Shown piece after piece: positions 61,577 through 64,000 of a DNA stretch of 64,000 nucleotides. The notes under the pieces are model-generated. The model was not told where the DNA came from. It searched no databases and was given only the letters and a program-made list of their open reading frames with translations. The first letter of the stretch is position 1. Every line of letters begins with the position of its first letter. A program made the translations under genes and the position numbers. The stretch spans positions 186,001-250,000 of the forward strand of contig CANMQI010000006.1 in NCBI GenBank assembly GCA_947499955.1, given 5' to 3'. This DNA comes from an uncultured Granulosicoccus sp. (GTDB lineage: Bacteria; Pseudomonadota; Gammaproteobacteria; Granulosicoccales; Granulosicoccaceae).

Positions 61577-62158
61577 ATGAACAACAGTTTGAACGTCAGC
61601 AAGATCAGCTCTGTCAGCGGGCGCCATGCTCCACCGGCGGCAGCTGCAGTGCGTCAGCCGCACCGACAGTCTGGTATCGGGCTGCTCGAGGTGCTGGTAG
61701 CCGTCATTCTGCTCTCTGTCGGATTTCTGGCTGCAGCCCGCATGCAGGTTCAGGGCATGCGTTTCAGCCAGGACGCCTATACCTTGTCGCAGGCAAAGTT
61801 CATGGTGCTGGACATGACGGAGCGCATGCGAGTCAATCGCGACGCTCTGAAAGGTGATGCCTACAAGGCCATGACAACCCGCTCAGGGACTTCCAATCCG
61901 GCTTGTATTGCCAATGAAACGCCCTGCACGCCAGCGGATATTGCAACAGCGGATCTGCATGCCTGGAGTCAGAACCTGTACGCCCCGGACGGCGCTTCCG
62001 ATTTCACACCACTGTTGCCCAGTTCTACCGGTATTCCTGCCACGGGAACCATTACCTATGACGCTGCGGAAGGCGCCTACAGTGTTGCCGTGCAGTGGAG
62101 TGAAACTCTCGACGGCAGCGATACGCCCAGATCACTGTCGGTCAAGGTATTTCCATGA
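61577..62158 (+). CDS. pilV: Type IV pilus minor pilin PilV
   Basis: A 193-residue prepilin with a leader ending QSG before IGLLEVLVAVILLSVGFLAAARMQ, typical of PilV, which uses Ile/Gly rather than Phe at +1. The mature part carries the C-terminal YSVAVQWSE strand seen in PilV. ATG at 61577 is chosen; a GTG at 61538 directly after the fimT stop is the alternative. Its stop overlaps the pilW ATG (ATGATG). Confidence 0.9.
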   Translation: MNNSLNVSKISSVSGRHAPPAAAAVRQPHRQSGIGLLEVLVAVILLSVGFLAAARMQVQGMRFSQDAYTLSQAKFMVLDMTERMRVNRDALKGDAYKAMTTRSGTSNPACIANETPCTPADIATADLHAWSQNLYAPDGASDFTPLLPSSTGIPATGTITYDAAEGAYSVAVQWSETLDGSDTPRSLSVKVFP

Positions 62159-63297
62159 TGAGCTCAGGTGAATTCGGTTCGACAACTCGCAGTCGATCGG
62201 GCTCGGAGACCGAACAGAGCAGAGCCGGACACCGAATGCACGCCGGCTTTTCTCTGGTGGAGCTCATGATTGCCATGGTTGTCGGCCTGCTGCTGATCAG
62301 TGGAATGATCACCGTCTTTGTCGGCACCAAACGCAGCTCCCAGCTCAATTCCAGCATGGCGATGATGCAGGAGCATGGTCGTTTTGCCCTGAGCTCCATG
62401 GTCAGCGATGTGCGCATGGCAGGCTTCCAGGGCTGCGTGGACAGTCAGGTCCGGGCACGTATTCGGGCGACAGAGGCACCGACGGCAGACTATTCAGTCA
62501 GCACGATTTCCAGTTCCCTGATAGCAAGTGATGGCAGCTGGACACCGGCCGCGCCACTGAATTTCACGCCACCGGACGATGTCGGCGAACCTCTGGCAGG
62601 TACCCATGCGCTGTCCGTTCAATTCGGCAGCCCGGAGACTCGCACCATCCTGCCCATGGCAAGCGTTGCCAACGATGTCATCATCGCCGGCGATCTGCCG
62701 CCGATCGTCACCAGCGGCGATCTGGCCCTGATTTCCAACTGTCAGGTGGCGGACATCTTCAAGGTGACACAAGCGTCCAATGGTGTACTGCAACATGCCG
62801 CCATCGGCAATCGCGGTGACAATCGCCTGTCCGCACCCTACGGCCTGTCCGTCAACGATCGTACCCGCGTGATGCGCTTCGAGGCCAATATCTACTATGT
62901 GGGCAATACGCAACGCACCACCGCCGAAGGTGATCCGGTTCATGCCCTGTACCGGCAGAGCTGGCCATACGACCGCCCCCCGGTGGAAGTCGTGGAAGGG
63001 ATATCCAACCTGAAGATTCGGCTTGGCTATCGCGACCCACTGAGCAACGGTGATATCGAATATGTCGACCCACAGGATGGCAATCCGGGTAGTGGTCGCA
63101 TCGAGAGTGTCGAGATTGGTCTGCTGATGCAATCTTTCGAGCAGGTTGCCAGCAATCCTGACAGCAGAACCTATCTACTCGCCGGCAACGCCATCGAGCC
63201 CGGCACGGCATTGAACAGCAATGCAACAAACTATATCGCTGACCGTCGCCTGCGCCTGGCTTTCGGCTCGACAGTCAGCGTCAGGAATCGACGATGA
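62155..63297 (+). CDS. pilW: Type IV pilus assembly protein PilW
   Basis: A 380-residue minor pilin. After a leader ending HAG, the FSLVELMIAMVVGLLLISGMI segment is the pilin N-helix; then come the PilW features MVSDVRMAGFQGC, AGTHALSVQFG, a VLQHAAIGN segment and the late VEIGLLMQS strand. It overlaps pilV by 4 bp and pilX by 4 bp (ATGA), so translation is coupled. It probably forms the tip complex with FimT, PilV, PilX and PilY1. Confidence 0.93.
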   Translation: MMSSGEFGSTTRSRSGSETEQSRAGHRMHAGFSLVELMIAMVVGLLLISGMITVFVGTKRSSQLNSSMAMMQEHGRFALSSMVSDVRMAGFQGCVDSQVRARIRATEAPTADYSVSTISSSLIASDGSWTPAAPLNFTPPDDVGEPLAGTHALSVQFGSPETRTILPMASVANDVIIAGDLPPIVTSGDLALISNCQVADIFKVTQASNGVLQHAAIGNRGDNRLSAPYGLSVNDRTRVMRFEANIYYVGNTQRTTAEGDPVHALYRQSWPYDRPPVEVVEGISNLKIRLGYRDPLSNGDIEYVDPQDGNPGSGRIESVEIGLLMQSFEQVASNPDSRTYLLAGNAIEPGTALNSNATNYIADRRLRLAFGSTVSVRNRR

Positions 63298-63752
63298 AAC
63301 TGCCTACCGCACGCCAGCAGGGATCCGTGCTCATGGTCGCCATGATCATGATCTTCATGCTGTCCATCCTGGGCGTGTCAGCCATGCGAAGCGCATCGCT
63401 TGAAGGTCAACTGGCCAGCAATGCCGTGCACAAGGAAATCACCTTCCAGGCAGCCGAATCCGCATCCGATGCCGTACTGGCCATCAGCGGCAAACTCGAA
63501 TCCATCATCTGCAGCGATGACAGTGAGACCCTGTCGCAGAACAAACTGGGACAGTCCGCTGAGCAACTGACCGAGTCCGTGCTGGAATATGGTGGGCGAG
63601 CGGCCGCCATGGGTTACTCACTGGGTGGTCCGGTCAGCGCCAGACGATTTGTTGTTACCGGAACATCCTCGCTACCGGATGTACATACATCAACAACCAT
63701 TGCACAGGGCATGCTGCTGATTGGCGCAGCCGACGATTCCGGAGACTGTTGA
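63294..63752 (+). CDS. pilX: Type IV pilus assembly protein PilX
   Basis: A 152-residue minor pilin-like protein with RQQGSVLMVAMIMIFMLSILGVSAMRS (PilX N-helix without a classical Glu+5) and the EITFQAAESASDAV segment common to PilX. Two late Cys (ICSDD and the terminal GDC) may pair. The stop overlaps the pilY1 ATG by one base. Confidence 0.92.
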   Translation: MKLPTARQQGSVLMVAMIMIFMLSILGVSAMRSASLEGQLASNAVHKEITFQAAESASDAVLAISGKLESIICSDDSETLSQNKLGQSAEQLTESVLEYGGRAAAMGYSLGGPVSARRFVVTGTSSLPDVHTSTTIAQGMLLIGAADDSGDC

Positions 63753-64000
63753 TGACCCGCCCTGACACTCACAGGAGCTTGAGCTTCCTGTACAGCCTGC
63801 TTCTGTGTCTGTGTGTATTGACGCCGGCACAGGCAGACGACACCGAAATTTTCTTCGGCCAGAGCGATGACGCTTTCAACAACAATCCCAATATCCTGTT
63901 CGTTCTGGACAGCTCCGGATCGATGGGTACACAGGATGCAGGCTTCGGCGGCATCAGCCGCATGGACAGACTGAAGACTGCAATGGGCTTGCTGCTGGAC
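63752..64000 (+). CDS. pilY1: PilY1-like tip protein, N-terminus only
   Basis: The first 83 codons of a protein running off the window. It has a signal peptide (LYSLLLCLCVLTPAQA) and, starting near residue 46, the von Willebrand A segment NILFVLDSSGSMG with the metal-site DxSxS motif. PilY1 proteins sit at the pilus tip and act in adhesion, surface sensing and retraction control. Its place after pilX supports the call; the diagnostic C-terminal beta-propeller lies outside the window. Confidence 0.88.
   Translation, partial: MTRPDTHRSLSFLYSLLLCLCVLTPAQADDTEIFFGQSDDAFNNNPNILFVLDSSGSMGTQDAGFGGISRMDRLKTAMGLLLD

Noticed and set aside
1..64000. Search for tRNA/rRNA genes, IS elements, integrases and toxin-antitoxin pairs
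   Set aside because: None found by eye in gaps or genes; no transposase, integrase or short toxin-like pairs are apparent.

Overview
The window reads as chromosomal DNA of a free-living, probably marine, gammaproteobacterium of moderately high GC. Supporting this are the divergent rluC/rne pair, RNase E with the same key-residue numbering as E. coli, ttcA, ubiX, argA fused to a GNAT domain, homodimeric-type AceE, a fimT-pilV-pilW-pilX-pilY1 minor-pilin operon, polyhydroxybutyrate genes and a taurine aminotransferase. The exact genus cannot be fixed from sequence alone. Almost everything is core or housekeeping. I see no phage, IS element, CRISPR array, rRNA or tRNA gene.

Layout. 1-1353: truncated FAD/NAD(P)-binding protein (minus). 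1503-9295: a minus-strand unit aceE-aceF-lpd-phaA-phaB, joining pyruvate dehydrogenase to the first two steps of PHB synthesis, behind an approximately 1 kb leader/intergenic region with alternative hairpins and a heptanucleotide repeat. 10334-11956: a lipoprotein and an outer-membrane protein. 12243-17525: rluC and rne back to back; the RNase E tail is very long and carries a VEA microsatellite. 17740-22184: dynamin-like GTPase, a small membrane protein paired with a rhomboid protease, an ArsR-methyltransferase fusion and an unknown membrane protein. 22724-25276: an Ala/Asp/Glu/Thr repeat protein built of 120-bp tandem repeats nested between two 278-bp direct repeats. 25446-34200: taurine-pyruvate aminotransferase, SMP-30 protein, LuxR-type response regulator, ttcA, an SDR, an IalB-like protein, a GalM-like epimerase, a PDZ protein and a glycerophosphodiesterase. 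34288-42277: M48 protease, LemA, HugZ-like protein, GNAT, Ubi hydroxylase and an Nma111-type tandem HtrA protease. 42422-45223: argA, a Lon-N domain protein and ubiX. 45220-49974: a 1584-residue membrane-anchored coiled-coil OmpA protein. 50089-51528: mtaB. 51924-58029: a second complete PDH operon, aceE-aceF-(37-aa ORF)-lpd. 58174-60836: DUF3461/UPF0325 protein and an orphan hydantoinase/oxoprolinase A subunit. 60914-64000: minor pilins and the start of pilY1.

How it fits together. Two PDH complexes, each with a lipoyl domain on E3, make acetyl-CoA; only the first is coupled to PhaA/PhaB, which suggests separate control of catabolic and storage flux. Several envelope systems cluster here: rhomboid, LemA/M48, Nma111-like protease, PDZ protein, giant OmpA protein, repeat protein and type IV pilus tip genes. 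The most novel-looking items are the nested repeat protein, the giant coiled-coil OmpA protein with proline-bearing repeats, the Nma111-like double protease, the small membrane protein/rhomboid pair and the PDH-PHB operon. No strong case for a wholly new defence or mobile system was found.
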